A stretch of DNA of 59,951 nt. Origin: Coriobacteriia bacterium. GTDB lineage: Bacteria > Actinomycetota > Coriobacteriia > Anaerosomatales > SLCP01. Both the position numbers and the translations under genes were made by a program. The stretch spans positions 1-59,951 of the forward strand of contig SKMN01000029.1 in NCBI GenBank assembly GCA_007121015.1. The letters run 5' to 3'. Of the stretch, positions 17,489 through 26,237 are shown piece by piece. Within the stretch, counting starts at the first letter, position 1. The number at the start of each line of letters is the position of its first letter. The notes beneath the pieces are model-generated. The model saw nothing but the letters and a program-made list of their open reading frames with translations, was not told where the DNA came from and searched no databases.

Positions 17489-18666
17489 GAGCCGTGCTCC
17501 TTTCCGGACCGCTACCCGGCACCGCGCAGACGTCGATAGGCGGCGTCGCCGTGCACACCCGCATGCTGGCCGAGGAGCTCGCCCGCACTGGACGCGCCGT
17601 CCGCGTCCTTGACGACTCGCACGTCGCGGGCGCCACACCTCCCAGCGTCGACGGCGTCCGGGGTGCGGCTGCGGCCCGCGCCGTCGCACTGGCAGCTCGT
17701 CGCCCACTCACCACTGCCTCGGTCGCCGTTCGCTCGGTGGCTTCGCGCGACCGCGCCAAGCTCGGCCTCCCCTTGCGCACCGCCGTCGTGCGCTCGCTGC
17801 TCGTGGCCTCCGCCGCCGAAAGGGCGGCGCAAGACAGTGTCCTCCACATCCAGCAGGCCGACTACCGTCCCCTCTACGCCGACTGGGCCGGACTCGCGAT
17901 GCCAAGACTCGTCACCGTCCACGGGCTCGGCACCCTGCGCGACCCGGCCGCGCCGCCCGCTCTCGCGCAGACCGTCGCGGCCAACCTCGCCCACGCCCGC
18001 TGCGTGGTCGTGCCGTCGCACGCCGTAGGGGCCGAGGTCCGCGACCTCGGTGTGGCCGAGGACCTTCTGCGCGTGGTGCCCAACGGTGTCGACCTCGACA
18101 TCTTCCGTCCCCGCGATCGCACGGGATGCCGTCACGAGCTCGGCATCGATCCGGACGCGCCACTCGTCGTATATCTCGGACGGCTCACCGCGGCCAAGGG
18201 GGTGGGCGATCTTCTCGCCGCGTGGCCCCGCGTCACTCGCGCGGTCCCCGCTGCGACGCTCGCACTGGTAGGCCCGGCCCTCGAAGCGTTCGACACGGCC
18301 TTCGCGAGAGGCGTGCGCGTCGAGGGCGCCGTCGAGACCGCCGATGCCGCACGCTGGCTGGGGGCATCGGACGTCGCCGTCGTCCCGAGCCACTACGAGG
18401 CGTTCGGGTTGACCGCGCTCGAGGCGATGGCTTCGGCACGTCCGGTCGTCGCGACCGCGGTCGGCGGACTGCCTGAGGTGGTGCCTGACGGCGCAGGAGC
18501 CCTCGTGGACCCCCACGACCCCGACGCGCTCGCCGAGGCGCTCATCGGCATGGTGCGTGATCCCGACGCGGCGCGTGCGGCCGGTGAAGCGGGAGCACGC
18601 GCCGCGCGTGCATACTCGTGGGAGGCGGTCGCACGTGCCTACGGCTCGCTGTACGATGCGCTCTAA
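17485..18666 (+). CDS. glycosyltransferase family 4 protein
   Basis: This 393-residue GT-B enzyme has the acceptor-side start RAVLLSGPLPGTAQTSIGGVAVHT, a linker reading LVVYLGRLTAAKGVGDLL, and the classic EX7E donor motif in HYEAFGLTALEAMASARPVV. The sequence is rich in Ala and Arg but retains all family landmarks. Its ATG overlaps the flippase stop, so the flippase and this enzyme are co-translated, which suggests it builds the unit that the flippase exports. The substrate is unknown. Confidence 0.9.
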   Translation: MRAVLLSGPLPGTAQTSIGGVAVHTRMLAEELARTGRAVRVLDDSHVAGATPPSVDGVRGAAAARAVALAARRPLTTASVAVRSVASRDRAKLGLPLRTAVVRSLLVASAAERAAQDSVLHIQQADYRPLYADWAGLAMPRLVTVHGLGTLRDPAAPPALAQTVAANLAHARCVVVPSHAVGAEVRDLGVAEDLLRVVPNGVDLDIFRPRDRTGCRHELGIDPDAPLVVYLGRLTAAKGVGDLLAAWPRVTRAVPAATLALVGPALEAFDTAFARGVRVEGAVETADAARWLGASDVAVVPSHYEAFGLTALEAMASARPVVATAVGGLPEVVPDGAGALVDPHDPDALAEALIGMVRDPDAARAAGEAGARAARAYSWEAVARAYGSLYDAL

Positions 18667-18771
18667 GGGCCCCTCCCGGTCCGAGACGCCGTATCGTATG
18701 CTACACGGGGCACACACCGCCACGGCGCCCGTCGTGCGACCGGCCATCGTGAAAGGAACCGACTGAACCGC

Positions 18772-20001
18772 ATGCGCGTACTCTACCTCCACCAGTTCTT
18801 CGCGACCCGGGAGTCGTCCCTCGGACTGATCCGCAGCTACGAGTTCTCGCGGCGCCTCATCGAGCAGGGTCACGAGGTGACGATGGTCACCAGCAGCTCG
18901 CGCCTTCCGGAGTCCTACGACGAGCGCGTCTTCACCGAGGGGGAGATCGACGGCATCCGCATCCGGTCCGTGCGCGTTCGATACGCGAACGTCATGGGCT
19001 ATGCCCGCCGGATGTGGTCGTTCGTGCTTTTCACTCTCGGCGCCACGTGGCTTGCGGCAACGGCGGGCAGACACGACGTCGTCGTCGCCACATCGACGCC
19101 GCTGACCGTCGGCATCCCGGGGTGGGTGGCGGCCAAGCTCACCCGCACGCCCTTCGTCTTCGAGGTGCGCGACCTGTGGCCGGAAGCCGCGATCCAGATG
19201 GGCGCCCTCTCTCGCACCGGGACCATCGGGCGCGTGGCGAAGGGGCTCGAACGCTTCTTGTACCGTCACTCGCACTCCGTCATCGCCCTCTCACCCGGCA
19301 TGGCCGAGGGCGTCGTCGCCGAGGGCATCCCTCCCGAGCGCGTCCGCATGATCCCCAACTGCTCCGACCTCGACCTCTTCCACCCCGGCGACAAGGATCC
19401 CGAGCTCCTCGAGCGCTTCGGGCTCGACGGGACGTTCGTGGTCGGGTACGCCGGAGCGATCGGGCCCTCGAACGCCGTGGAAGCGCACGTCCCCGAAGCC
19501 GCCCTCATCCTCGAAGAACGCGGCCGAGCAGACATCGTGTTCCTCATCGCGGGCGAGGGTAAGTCCCTCCCCGAACTCGAGCGACTCACCGCCGAACGGG
19601 GCAACGTGCGACTCGTGGGCTCGCTACCCAAGCGCGACGTCCCGCGCCTGACTCGCACCGCCGACGTACTCATGACCCTCTTCGCCGACGTCCCGATACT
19701 CGCCACGAACTCACCGAACAAGTTCTTCGACGCGCTCGCCTCGGCCAGACCGGTCATCGTCAACCAGCCGGGCTGGACGCGTGAGCTCGTCGAGGGCCAC
19801 GACGCCGGCGTCTACATCCGCGCGGGCGACGGCCGCGCGCTCGCCGACGCAGTCGAGGGACTCGCTGACGACCCCGGGCGGACCGCGCAGATGGGGTGCA
19901 ACGGCCGCGCGCTCGCAGAGGAGCAGTTCGATCGCGACAAGCAGGCAGAGCGCTTCATCGCGGTGCTCGAAGAGGCCGCCGCATCACGCCGTCGGCGCTG
20001 A
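18772..20001 (+). CDS. glycosyltransferase family 4 protein, WbuB-like
   Basis: This 409-residue GT-B enzyme starts with RVLYLHQFFATRESSLGLIRSYEFS and has EVRDLWPEAAIQMGAL near residue 135 and TNSPNKFFDALASARPVIV near residue 305, a set of motifs shared with WbuB-type amino-sugar transferases. The family link is confident; the exact sugar is inference. The ATG at 18772 has AAAGGAA about 13 bases upstream, rather far. The 105-base gap before it contains a possible -10 (TATGCT, about 18697-18702), so it may have its own promoter. It converges with the LCP gene. Confidence 0.87.
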   Translation: MRVLYLHQFFATRESSLGLIRSYEFSRRLIEQGHEVTMVTSSSRLPESYDERVFTEGEIDGIRIRSVRVRYANVMGYARRMWSFVLFTLGATWLAATAGRHDVVVATSTPLTVGIPGWVAAKLTRTPFVFEVRDLWPEAAIQMGALSRTGTIGRVAKGLERFLYRHSHSVIALSPGMAEGVVAEGIPPERVRMIPNCSDLDLFHPGDKDPELLERFGLDGTFVVGYAGAIGPSNAVEAHVPEAALILEERGRADIVFLIAGEGKSLPELERLTAERGNVRLVGSLPKRDVPRLTRTADVLMTLFADVPILATNSPNKFFDALASARPVIVNQPGWTRELVEGHDAGVYIRAGDGRALADAVEGLADDPGRTAQMGCNGRALAEEQFDRDKQAERFIAVLEEAAASRRRR

Positions 20002-20080
20002 GCGATACCTGGCAGAAGATCGTAGTCGCGCGGCGGCCTGGATCGTCCGGCGGCACGCGCGGCGGCTCCACGCCCGCCCG

Positions 20081-21466
20081 TCAGCGGCCCTCCGCCGCGT
20101 CCGTCCAGGTCTCGAAATCCTTGCCTACCACCACGAGGATGTCGGTCGTGAACTGGTACATGCCCCTACCCTCCACGACCCGGGCAGTCGGTAGCTCGCG
20201 CGCGACCTGTTCGGCCACGTGCTGGCCCGACCTGAACACGACGAGCGTCTCGTCGTAGACGAACTGGTTCGCGTTGCCCACCTCGTCTACCGCATACCCT
20301 GCACCGCCCAGGATCTCAGCGGTCTCGGCGGCGCTCCCGTTGATGCCGGCCCCGTTGCGCACCGTTATCGAGATGCTCGACGGCTCGACGAGTTCCGGCT
20401 CGGGCACCGTCGTGTCGTCGAACGAACGTCCGCTCATCATCGCGTCGATGAGGGACTCCTTGTTCTCGGTGTCGGTCCATACGTACGGGGACCTCCACTC
20501 GCCGAGGAGTGTGGCGGTCTCGATGTTCTGCGAGCCGATGTCGTGCATCGCATCGGCGAAGTCGATCATGTCGCCGAGTCTCATGTCGGTGGACATATAC
20601 TCCGCCATGCCACGGATGATCGAAGGGATCTTGAGCACGTTGCCGGGCTTGCTCATCTGCTCGGCGAGCGCGAGGAAGAAGGTCTGCTGGTTCTGCATCC
20701 GCGTGAAGTCGGCATCGGGGAAATCGCGAGTGCGCACGAACGTGAGTGCGTGCTCACCGTCGAGCAACTGGTAGCCGGCGGGTATCTCCTTGGCCCGGAG
20801 CCCCGGGCTGTGGCTCGCCGCACGCCAATCATCGATGTCGTGCTCCACGTCGATCCACACGCCACCGAGACCGTCGACCACGTGCTGGAACCCGGTGAAG
20901 TCGATGCTCACGTAGTGGTTGATCGGCACGCCGAGGAAATCGCGGACCGTCTCGACCATGAGGGACGGTCCCCCGTGGAACGTGGCGGCGTTGATCTTGT
21001 TGACCCCGTACCCAGGGATCTTCGCACGCGTGTCGCGGGGTATCGACAGGAGCCAGACCTTCTTCGCGTCGGTATCGACCCGCGCCAGGATGATCGTGTC
21101 CGCTCGCGCGTTCTCGTCCTCCCATGGCCGCGCGTCGCTGCCGAGGAGCAGGACGTTGAACGGCTTGCTCCGTTCCCGCTTCTCGAGGACCTGCGTGAGC
21201 GACTCGTCGATGCCCGGCTGCAGGTTCATCGTCCTGCCTGCAGCGTGTAGCTGGTAGTACGCCCACGCTCCCCCGGAAAGGACGAGCGCGACGATCGCCA
21301 GGCTCAGCCCCGCGAGCACGCGCTTGATCGCGCGCTTCCGTCGCTCCCCGTGGACGCGCATGCGTGGTGAGCTCTCGACCGTGCGCGATGCGGCGCGGCG
21401 CTCGCCGCGAGGAACATCGAGTCTGCGGCCGAAGCGCCGTGCTTTGCGTGAAGAACGTCTACCCAC
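20081..21466 (-). CDS. LytR-CpsA-Psr (LCP) family protein with LytR_C domain
   Basis: LCP enzymes move polymers from an undecaprenyl-diphosphate carrier onto peptidoglycan or other wall acceptors. This 461-residue protein has a basic cytoplasmic start, one membrane helix (about 49-70), the LCP domain with LLLGSDAR (107-113) and SIPRDTR (141-147), the arginine-rich FVRTRDFPDADFTRMQNQQ-like motif, and a C-terminal LytR_C domain starting near ISITVRNGAG. The GTG start lies 3 bases after the WbpI-like gene stop, so this attachment enzyme is coupled to the sugar-nucleotide genes. This supports a wall-linked rather than freely secreted polymer. Confidence 0.93.
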   Translation of the reverse strand: MGRRSSRKARRFGRRLDVPRGERRAASRTVESSPRMRVHGERRKRAIKRVLAGLSLAIVALVLSGGAWAYYQLHAAGRTMNLQPGIDESLTQVLEKRERSKPFNVLLLGSDARPWEDENARADTIILARVDTDAKKVWLLSIPRDTRAKIPGYGVNKINAATFHGGPSLMVETVRDFLGVPINHYVSIDFTGFQHVVDGLGGVWIDVEHDIDDWRAASHSPGLRAKEIPAGYQLLDGEHALTFVRTRDFPDADFTRMQNQQTFFLALAEQMSKPGNVLKIPSIIRGMAEYMSTDMRLGDMIDFADAMHDIGSQNIETATLLGEWRSPYVWTDTENKESLIDAMMSGRSFDDTTVPEPELVEPSSISITVRNGAGINGSAAETAEILGGAGYAVDEVGNANQFVYDETLVVFRSGQHVAEQVARELPTARVVEGRGMYQFTTDILVVVGKDFETWTDAAEGR

Positions 21467-21469
21467 GTG

Positions 21470-22561
21470 CTACTCGTCCATCCCTTCGCCACCGCCGAAG
21501 CGGCTCTCGAGTTCGCGTACTATCGCCTCCGCGGCGTGCCCGTCCCCGTAGACCGCCGGCCTCTCTTCGGGCCGACGCATCCCGCTTACGCCTGCGATGA
21601 TGCGCTCGCGATCGGTGCCCACCAGCGTGTTCCACCCGAGTTCGACCGTCTCGGTCCATTCGGTCTCTTCCCGCAGGGTCACGCACGGCACCCCGAAGAA
21701 GTACGCCTCCTTCTGCATCCCGCCCGAATCGGTAAGAAGTCCTGCCGAGGAGCGCAGGAGCGCTACGGTGTCCATATAGCTTAGCGGAGGCACGGGTACG
21801 ATCGATCCCGCAGCCTCCACATCCTGGTACAACCCTGTGGCCTCGAGATTCTTGCGGGTGCGGGGATGTATCGCCCACACCACCGGCCTGTCAAGGGCGG
21901 CATACGCGCTCACGACCGAACCGAGGAGTTCAGGGCTATCACTCGTGGACGCACGGTGTATGGTAGCAAGATAGAAGCCACCCGCCTCAAGACCGTAGTG
22001 TGCGAGCACCTCCGCAGCATCGATGCGCTCGGCGAACAGGCGTGCCGTGTCGAGCATGACATCGCCGACGAGTGCTACCCCCTCCGTGATCCCCTCCGAG
22101 CACAGGTGGTCGACTGCCACCTGCGTAGGGCAGAGTAGCAGGTCGGATACGTGGTCGGTGACGATGCGGTTGATCTCCTCGGGCATCGCGCGATTGAACG
22201 AGCGCAGTCCCGCCTCGACGTGCGCGACCGGGATGGTGAGTTTCGCTGCGGCGAGTGCGCCGGCGAGCGTCGTGTTGGTGTCGCCGTAGACCATCACGAC
22301 ATCCGGGGCCAGCTCCATCAGCAGTTCCTCGAGCATGCCGAGCATCTCCCCGGTCTGCCTGCCGTGTCCGCCCGAACCCACCGCGAGGTTGAAGTCGGGC
22401 TGGGGGATACCGAGCTGCTCGAAGAACACGTCGGACATCTCGTGGTCGTAGTGTTGCCCCGAGTGCACGAGGGTCTCCTCGTGGCGCTCGCGCAACGTCC
22501 GGCAGACCGGTGCGGCCTTGACGAACTGGGGTCGCGCTCCCACTATCGACGCGACCTTCAT
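21470..22561 (-). CDS. non-hydrolysing UDP-sugar 2-epimerase, WecB/WbpI-like
   Basis: This 363-residue enzyme inverts C2 of a UDP-N-acetyl sugar. The start motif KVASIVGARPQFVKAAP, HSGQHYDHEMSDVFFEQLGIP, VYGDTNTTLAGALAA, AHVEAGLRSFN and the DSGG/EETEWTE segments are all intact. Context suggests a WbpI-type substrate (a diacetamido-uronic acid) rather than plain UDP-GlcNAc, because WbpA-, WbpB- and WbpE-like genes lie directly upstream. Sequence alone does not separate the two. The ATG at 22559-22561 overlaps the aminotransferase stop as ATGA and is in frame with a longer spurious start. Confidence 0.88.
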   Translation of the reverse strand: MKVASIVGARPQFVKAAPVCRTLRERHEETLVHSGQHYDHEMSDVFFEQLGIPQPDFNLAVGSGGHGRQTGEMLGMLEELLMELAPDVVMVYGDTNTTLAGALAAAKLTIPVAHVEAGLRSFNRAMPEEINRIVTDHVSDLLLCPTQVAVDHLCSEGITEGVALVGDVMLDTARLFAERIDAAEVLAHYGLEAGGFYLATIHRASTSDSPELLGSVVSAYAALDRPVVWAIHPRTRKNLEATGLYQDVEAAGSIVPVPPLSYMDTVALLRSSAGLLTDSGGMQKEAYFFGVPCVTLREETEWTETVELGWNTLVGTDRERIIAGVSGMRRPEERPAVYGDGHAAEAIVRELESRFGGGEGMDE

Positions 22562-23679
22562 CGGCGGCCGAGCACCCCTGAGACGACCTCGACGACCTCG
22601 GCCTGCTGCTCGCGCGTGATACCCGGGAAACAGGGCAGCGCGAACGTACGGCCGTCGCACGACTCCGCGACCGGCAGCGAGGGACGGTCCCACCCTTCGA
22701 GCGTGTCGAAGGCACCCTGCTCGTGGAGGGCGAGCGGGTAGTAGAGCGCGGTACCGATGCCGGCCTCGCGCATCGAGTCCATCACCAGCGTGGCGTCTTC
22801 GGCCGAGTCGGCCTTCACTATGTAGAGGTGGTAGACCGCCTCACCGTACTCGCGGACAACCGGTAACTCGAGTCCGGCCACGTCGGCGAGCAACTCGTCG
22901 TAGACCGCCGCGGCATCCCGGCGCTCGGCGTTCCAGCGATCGAGGTGCGGGAGCTTGACGAGCAGGATGGCCGCCTGGAGTGCGTCGAGGCGTGAGTTGA
23001 CGCCGAACGCGTCGTGGAAATACTTGCGGTCAGAGCCGTGAGCCGCGATCTGGCGCGCGCGCGCCGCCACCTCTTCATCGTCGGTGGTGAGGATGCCGCC
23101 GTCACCGGCACACCCGAGGTTCTTGCTCGGGAAGAACGAGAACGCCGCTGCGCGCGCGAGCGAGCCGACCCGGCGGCCTTTGTAGGTCGCGCCGATCGCC
23201 TGGCAGGCGTCCTCGATGACGATGAGACCGTGACGCTCGGCGGCCTCGAGCAGCGGGTCCATGTCGACGCACTGGCCAAAGATGTGTACCGGCAGTATCG
23301 CCTTTGTGCGGTCGGTGATCGCGGCCTCGAGCTGGCTCACGTCCATGTTGTACGTGCCGGGCTCGATATCGACGAAGACCGGCCTCGCGCCCACGTGGAC
23401 GATACACTCGACAGTCGCCCAGAAGGTGAATGGCGTGGTGATGACCTCGTCCCCTCGGCCGATACCGAGAGCCGCCATGAGCAAGAAGAGGGCGTCGGTA
23501 CCGTTGGCACAGGCCACCGCGTGCTTCGCACCGCAGTACTCGGCGATCGCTGACTCGAGTTCGGCGACCTTGGGTCCGCCGATGAACGCCGCATCCGCCA
23601 TGACCTGACCGACGGCGGCGTCGAGATCGGTCTGCAGCTCACGGTATTGCGCCTTGAGATCGAGAAGCGGGATGCCCAC
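22558..23679 (-). CDS. DegT/DnrJ/EryC1 sugar aminotransferase, WbpE-like
   Basis: This 373-residue PLP enzyme of the sugar 3-aminotransferase group has Lys186 as the Schiff-base lysine in FFPSKNLG, followed by CAGDGG. The segments CANGTDAL, VIEDACQAIGA and VNSRLDALQAAILLVKL, and the C-terminal GIGTALYYPLALHEQ, closely resemble WbpE as I remember it. WbpE adds the 3-amino group to a UDP-3-keto-GlcNAc-uronic acid made by WbpB. The GTG at 23677-23679 is chosen for its AGGAGG site and because it begins the conserved IPLLDLKAQYREL. It overlaps the epimerase gene downstream. Confidence 0.9.
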   Translation of the reverse strand: MGIPLLDLKAQYRELQTDLDAAVGQVMADAAFIGGPKVAELESAIAEYCGAKHAVACANGTDALFLLMAALGIGRGDEVITTPFTFWATVECIVHVGARPVFVDIEPGTYNMDVSQLEAAITDRTKAILPVHIFGQCVDMDPLLEAAERHGLIVIEDACQAIGATYKGRRVGSLARAAAFSFFPSKNLGCAGDGGILTTDDEEVAARARQIAAHGSDRKYFHDAFGVNSRLDALQAAILLVKLPHLDRWNAERRDAAAVYDELLADVAGLELPVVREYGEAVYHLYIVKADSAEDATLVMDSMREAGIGTALYYPLALHEQGAFDTLEGWDRPSLPVAESCDGRTFALPCFPGITREQQAEVVEVVSGVLGRR

Positions 23680-23847
23680 AGGCCCTCCTGTCCGCTCGGG
23701 TCGGCGTGCGTCGCGACCCAGTTGCGATCGCACGATCGACGTCCGTCCATTGTCACACCCACGTGCCCACTCGCAGTCCGCCAGCTCCATCTGTAACAGA
23801 GCCGTTGACTCGATGCCGGGCTCCGAACCCGTCCCTTCCGGCCTGTC

Positions 23848-24879
23848 TCACGACTCGGGGAGCCCCGTGGAGACCGGTGCTCCCCCTTGGCGCATCGACT
23901 CGTCGACCGCCTCGAGGACGCGTACGACCGCCAGGCCGTCGCGACCGTCGGAACGCGGGACCTGTCCGGTGGTGCAGCAGTCGAGAAAGTGTTGGATCTC
24001 CAGAGCGAGCGGCTCTGCCATGTGCAGGTACGGCACGCTGATGTCCCCGAACCGCAGCGTGAGGTCCTCCCCGTACCCGAGCGCCTCCTTGGGCTCCACG
24101 CCCTTGTCGTAGATCCACACCTTCTCCGTGGCCTGCATGTCGTCGAAAACGAGCATCTTCTTGCTGCCGACGATCGTGAACTTCCTCGTCTTGTGAGGGT
24201 CCAGCCAGCTCACGTGGATGTTGGCCATCCTGCCCGAGGGGAAGTGCAGATTGGCGAAGACCGTGTCCTCGACTCCGCCGTTCAGGTAGGCGGCGCCTGT
24301 GGCGCTCACCTGACTCGGGATCTCGTCGAGCAGGTAGTGCACGATCGACACGTCGTGCGGAGCGAGCGACCAGAACGCGTTCTCCTCGGTACGGACCTTA
24401 CCGAGGTTGAGGCGCTGGGAGTAGAGGTAGAGCACGTCGCCGAGCGTACCCGAGCCGATGACGTCTTTGATGTAGTTGACCGCTGAGTGGTAGACCATGA
24501 GGTGGCCGACCATGAGCACGAGCTCTCGCTCCTCGGCCAGGCGTACGAGTTCCTCGGCGTCCTCGCTCGTGAGCGTGAGCGGCTTCTCGACGTAACAGTG
24601 CTTGCCGGCCTCGAGGACCAGCTTAGCAAGCGCGAAGTGGCTCGGTGCCGACGTCGCAACCACGACGGCGTCGAGGTCGTGGGCCGCGAGCATGTCGCAG
24701 ATGTCGTCGGTCGTCGCGACGTCCGGATAGAGCGCCGAGAATCGCGCGAGGTTTGCCGCGTTGGCATCGCACGCGACGACGAGCTCGGCGTCGCCGAGCT
24801 TGTCGAGGTTGCGGACGATGTTCGGGCCCCAATAGCCGAAGCCGACGACACCCGTCCTCACTGGCGTACGGCCGCTCAT
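23848..24879 (-). CDS. Gfo/Idh/MocA oxidoreductase, WbpB-like
   Basis: This 343-residue NAD-dependent sugar dehydrogenase has an N-terminal Rossmann motif (GVVGFGYWGPNIVRNL) and the catalytic EKP motif (CYVEKPLTLT), followed by MVGHLMVYHSAVNYIKDVI. The proposed reaction is 3-oxidation of UDP-GlcNAc-uronic acid, giving the keto sugar for the aminotransferase. Support comes from its ATGA overlap with the WbpA-like dehydrogenase upstream and from the WbpE-like gene downstream. A 168-base gap separates it from that gene. The C-terminal domain (LHMAEPLALEIQHFLDC) is complete. Confidence 0.88.
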   Translation of the reverse strand: MSGRTPVRTGVVGFGYWGPNIVRNLDKLGDAELVVACDANAANLARFSALYPDVATTDDICDMLAAHDLDAVVVATSAPSHFALAKLVLEAGKHCYVEKPLTLTSEDAEELVRLAEERELVLMVGHLMVYHSAVNYIKDVIGSGTLGDVLYLYSQRLNLGKVRTEENAFWSLAPHDVSIVHYLLDEIPSQVSATGAAYLNGGVEDTVFANLHFPSGRMANIHVSWLDPHKTRKFTIVGSKKMLVFDDMQATEKVWIYDKGVEPKEALGYGEDLTLRFGDISVPYLHMAEPLALEIQHFLDCCTTGQVPRSDGRDGLAVVRVLEAVDESMRQGGAPVSTGLPES

Positions 24880-26171
24880 AGTCGCACCACGTTCTCGCCG
24901 TCCAACGCGCTCAAAGCGTTGCGCGTGTCGAACACGAGCGACGCGTGCCGCGCCAGGAGATCGTAGTTCACGACCTTGTGAGCCGTGACGACGAGTACGA
25001 CGTCCGCCGCGGCGACGGACTCGGGCGTGAGGTCCACGCGCTCGACGTCACTCCCGTTGATGGAGAACCGCTCAACGTACGGGTCGTGGTAGACGATCTC
25101 CGCTTCTTTCTCGAGCAGGAGCTCGGCGATGCGGATGGCGGGTGATTCGCGCATGTCGTCTATGTCGGACTTGTACGCCACCCCGACCATGAGCACGCGT
25201 GAACCGGCGAGGGGCTTGCGGTGGCGGTTCATCGCGTCCATGAGCCGCATTATGACGTAGTAGGGCATGTTCTCGTTGATGCGGCCCGACAGGTCGATGA
25301 ACTCGGTCCGGAAGTCGAACTCCTTGGCCTTCCACGACAGGTAGAACGGGTCGATCGGGATGCAGTGACCGCCGAGCCCGGGTCCGGGATAGAACGGCAT
25401 GAACCCGAACGGCTTGGTCTTTGCCGCCTCGATGACTTCCCACAGGTTGATGCCCATGCGGTCGCAGAGCATGAGCAACTCGTTCGCGAGCGCGATATTC
25501 ACACCGCGGAACGTGTTCTCGAGAAGCTTCGTCATCTCGGCGGCGCGCGTGGAAGAGACCGGGACGACGGTGTCGACGTAGCGGCCGTAGAGAGCTACAG
25601 CGTGCTCGGTACACGCCGGCGTGACCCCGCCGACCACCTTGGGCGTGTTACGCGTCTGGTACACCGGGTTGCCCGGGTCGACACGTTCTGGCGAGAACGA
25701 AAGAAAGATGTCGGTCCCGACCACGAGCCCGCTCGACTCCAGGATCGGCTTGATGATCTCCTCGGTGGTGCCGGGGTACGTGGTCGACTCGAGCGTCACG
25801 AGCATCTGCGGATGAGCGTACTCGGCGATGGCGCGTGCCGCGCTCTCCATGTACGAGGTATCGGGCTCCTTCATGTCGTTGAGCGGCGTGGGGACGCATA
25901 TCGCCACGGCATCCGCGTCCGCGACGACGGAGAAGTCGTCGAACGCCTCTATGAGGCCGGCCTCCACGAGCGGTGCCATCTCCTCGCTCGGCACGTCGGG
26001 TATGTAGCTTTGTCCCGCGTTGACCGCGTCGACCTTGCTGCGGTCGACATCGATCCCGAGTACCCGGTGGCCAGCCTTGGCCATCTCTACGACGAGCGGC
26101 AGCCCGACGTAGCCCAGACCCGCCACCGCAAGTACCGCGTCACCGTTGTCTATCCGTTCTTTCAGTCCCAT
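24876..26171 (-). CDS. nucleotide-sugar dehydrogenase, WbpA-like (UDP-GlcNAc 6-dehydrogenase)
   Basis: This 431-residue enzyme of the UDP-glucose/GDP-mannose dehydrogenase family oxidises the sugar C6 alcohol to a carboxylate in two steps. It has a GLGYVGLPLVVEMAKAGH Rossmann start, the VCVPTPL-like ICVPTPL motif, SPERVDPGN, and the active-site Cys in GPGLGGHCIPIDPFYLSWKA, which is the WbpA-type form of that motif. The product would be UDP-GlcNAc-uronic acid. It is the first gene of the four-gene sugar-nucleotide block, and GGAG lies about 11 bases before the ATG at 26169-26171. Confidence 0.9.
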   Translation of the reverse strand: MGLKERIDNGDAVLAVAGLGYVGLPLVVEMAKAGHRVLGIDVDRSKVDAVNAGQSYIPDVPSEEMAPLVEAGLIEAFDDFSVVADADAVAICVPTPLNDMKEPDTSYMESAARAIAEYAHPQMLVTLESTTYPGTTEEIIKPILESSGLVVGTDIFLSFSPERVDPGNPVYQTRNTPKVVGGVTPACTEHAVALYGRYVDTVVPVSSTRAAEMTKLLENTFRGVNIALANELLMLCDRMGINLWEVIEAAKTKPFGFMPFYPGPGLGGHCIPIDPFYLSWKAKEFDFRTEFIDLSGRINENMPYYVIMRLMDAMNRHRKPLAGSRVLMVGVAYKSDIDDMRESPAIRIAELLLEKEAEIVYHDPYVERFSINGSDVERVDLTPESVAAADVVLVVTAHKVVNYDLLARHASLVFDTRNALSALDGENVVRL

Positions 26172-26237
26172 CCGACTCTTCTCTCCGATGGCCGTTGCAG
26201 TGTGCGTCCGTGCGAGCCGGACGCCCCAAAGACCCGT

